NCBI GenBank assembly: GCA_013397695.1
Contig: VYZI01000033.1
Coordinates: 3,893,066-3,957,065 of the forward strand
Length of the DNA: 64,000 nucleotides
Direction of reading: 5' to 3'
Source: Centropus unirufus
Taxonomy: Eukaryota > Chordata > Aves > Cuculiformes > Centropidae
Each line of letters begins with the position of its first letter. The stretch's first letter is position 1. Shown piece after piece: positions 63,018 through 64,000 of this stretch. The notes under the pieces were generated by a model, which was given only the letters and a program-made list of their open reading frames with translations, was not told the origin of the DNA and did not search any database. Both the position numbers and the translations under genes were made by a program.

Positions 63018-64000
63018 TCTGCACAAGTGCAATCACACACACTGTTGTTTATATAGTAAAGACAAATCATGTATTAAATTCTTTCACAGACTGGTTAAGA
63101 GGGATTGAAAATGTATCACCAGATATTCACAGTAAATATCTTGTTCGGTTCGTTAAAGTGAAGTACTGTAGAAGCAGAACATCACCTTCGAAGCTGTTAA
63201 ACAGGGTATTCGCTGGGATTCAGGGCAGCACTGTGAAAGAGATTTAAAGCAAGAATGGTGTTTTTAAAAGAAGTAGCCACGTAATACCAGACAGAAGTAA
63301 ATGTATCTCAACACAGTAGGGGTGAGGGCTGGGTTTTGCTTTTTAATCCTGTGCTGTATATCAGTACTCTTTCTAACAGTTTATTCTTAAACTTTAAGAA
63401 ATTGCCATTTTACTAAATCATAACCCAGGCTCTTTTTCTCAACTATCCGCTTCTGACTGAAATCTAATTCCACCATAGAGTAAAACTCGAACACACCATC
63501 TCTTTTAGATCAATGCAGGCTATTTAGGAGATTGTTAAATGGCAGAAGCACGATGCCAGAACACAGTTAAAACTGAGGCTGTTGCCTTTTTTTTTTTTCT
63601 TATATTATGTACAGGCATTTGCTTGTCAAGGAGCCTCATGTTCAGAGATCAGTCAGTTCCAAGCTGGAAAATAATTTAAGTGGAAAAGTTTAGCCAACAT
63701 GTAGAGAGAAACAAAAGGAAATAAAATAAAAGGACATGTAAGAATTACAATGGATAAGCACTATATGCCATAGGCATCCAAGTGTAAGGCTCAATGGAGA
63801 AAGACAGCTTTGTAACACAAGCGATTTTGACCACTCTCTAAAGGAGATGTGCTGCGTCTGCAGATCCTGTGCACCACAACATGGCTCCAAATTAGGTTGA
63901 AATTCAAAGGAGGGTCTAGTCCTATTGCAGGCAAATTTTTGCTCATTTTAACCACTCAGTAGCCCAGGGACTCTAATGACCAAAGCCCATCCTAAATAGT

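Larger units (their letters stand above)
61085..64000 (-). other. Candidate 3' untranslated region of a minus-strand gene (partial)
   Basis: The whole 2.9 kb is AT-rich, free of recognisable transposons, and lacks long open frames. On the minus strand it ends in an AATAAA hexamer at 61109-61114. A GT-rich stretch follows about 50 bp past it. This combination is typical of long vertebrate 3' untranslated regions, whose coding exons would lie beyond base 64000. I cannot name the gene, and no stop codon or coding exon is visible. Plain intergenic DNA with a chance hexamer is the alternative. The + strand also carries AATAAA at 61120-61125, so direction rests on weak evidence. Confidence 0.3.

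Noticed and set aside
1..64000. tRNA, rRNA, snRNA, CRISPR, insertion sequences, bacterial operons
   Set aside because: No B-box-like tRNA motif with flanking arms, no regular spacer-repeat array and no bacterial gene structure were seen. The sequence is vertebrate in character.

Overview
This is nuclear DNA of a vertebrate, most likely a bird. It has long AT-rich stretches with no long open reading frames, no operon-like gene packing, and interspersed repeats of avian type. The diagnostic pieces are two CR1 LINE fragments on the + strand (about 14909-15215 and 33345-33708) and two solo long terminal repeats of endogenous retroviruses, both antisense to the + strand (7593-8256 and 13331-13787). 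The LTR at 13331-13787 belongs to a family I associate from memory with Neoaves rather than chicken, so a neoavian bird is the best guess. That is recall, not a search result.

Layout. 1-7592 is AT-rich non-coding sequence with one small inverted repeat (1223-1322) that may be a decayed MITE. 7593-15215 is the repeat-rich part: LTR, LTR and CR1. 15216-33344 is unique AT-rich sequence with only simple repeats. 33345-33708 is a CR1 reverse-transcriptase fragment carrying an in-frame stop. 33709-53300 is again mostly unique sequence, with two isolated exon-like segments (41755-41856 minus, 48172-48282 plus) that I cannot assign to a gene. 53304-53391 is a 33-bp minisatellite. From about 53.6 to 60.9 kb the sequence looks richer in G+C and holds the longest open frame of the window (58541-59311 minus, 256 codons), which I do not recognise. 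61.1-64 kb is AT-rich and repeat-poor. On the minus strand it could be a long 3' untranslated region ending at a polyadenylation signal at 61109-61114, belonging to a gene whose coding part would lie beyond the right edge.

I found no protein-coding gene I can name, no tRNA, rRNA or snRNA, no CRISPR array and no bacterial-type feature. The window reads as an intergenic or intronic stretch, possibly the gene-poor flank of a gene transcribed leftward from beyond base 64000. Nearly all short open frames here are the size expected by chance. I see no convincing new biological system. The most useful leads are the exon-like segments, the candidate 3' UTR, the hairpin repeat and the nested history of avian transposons.
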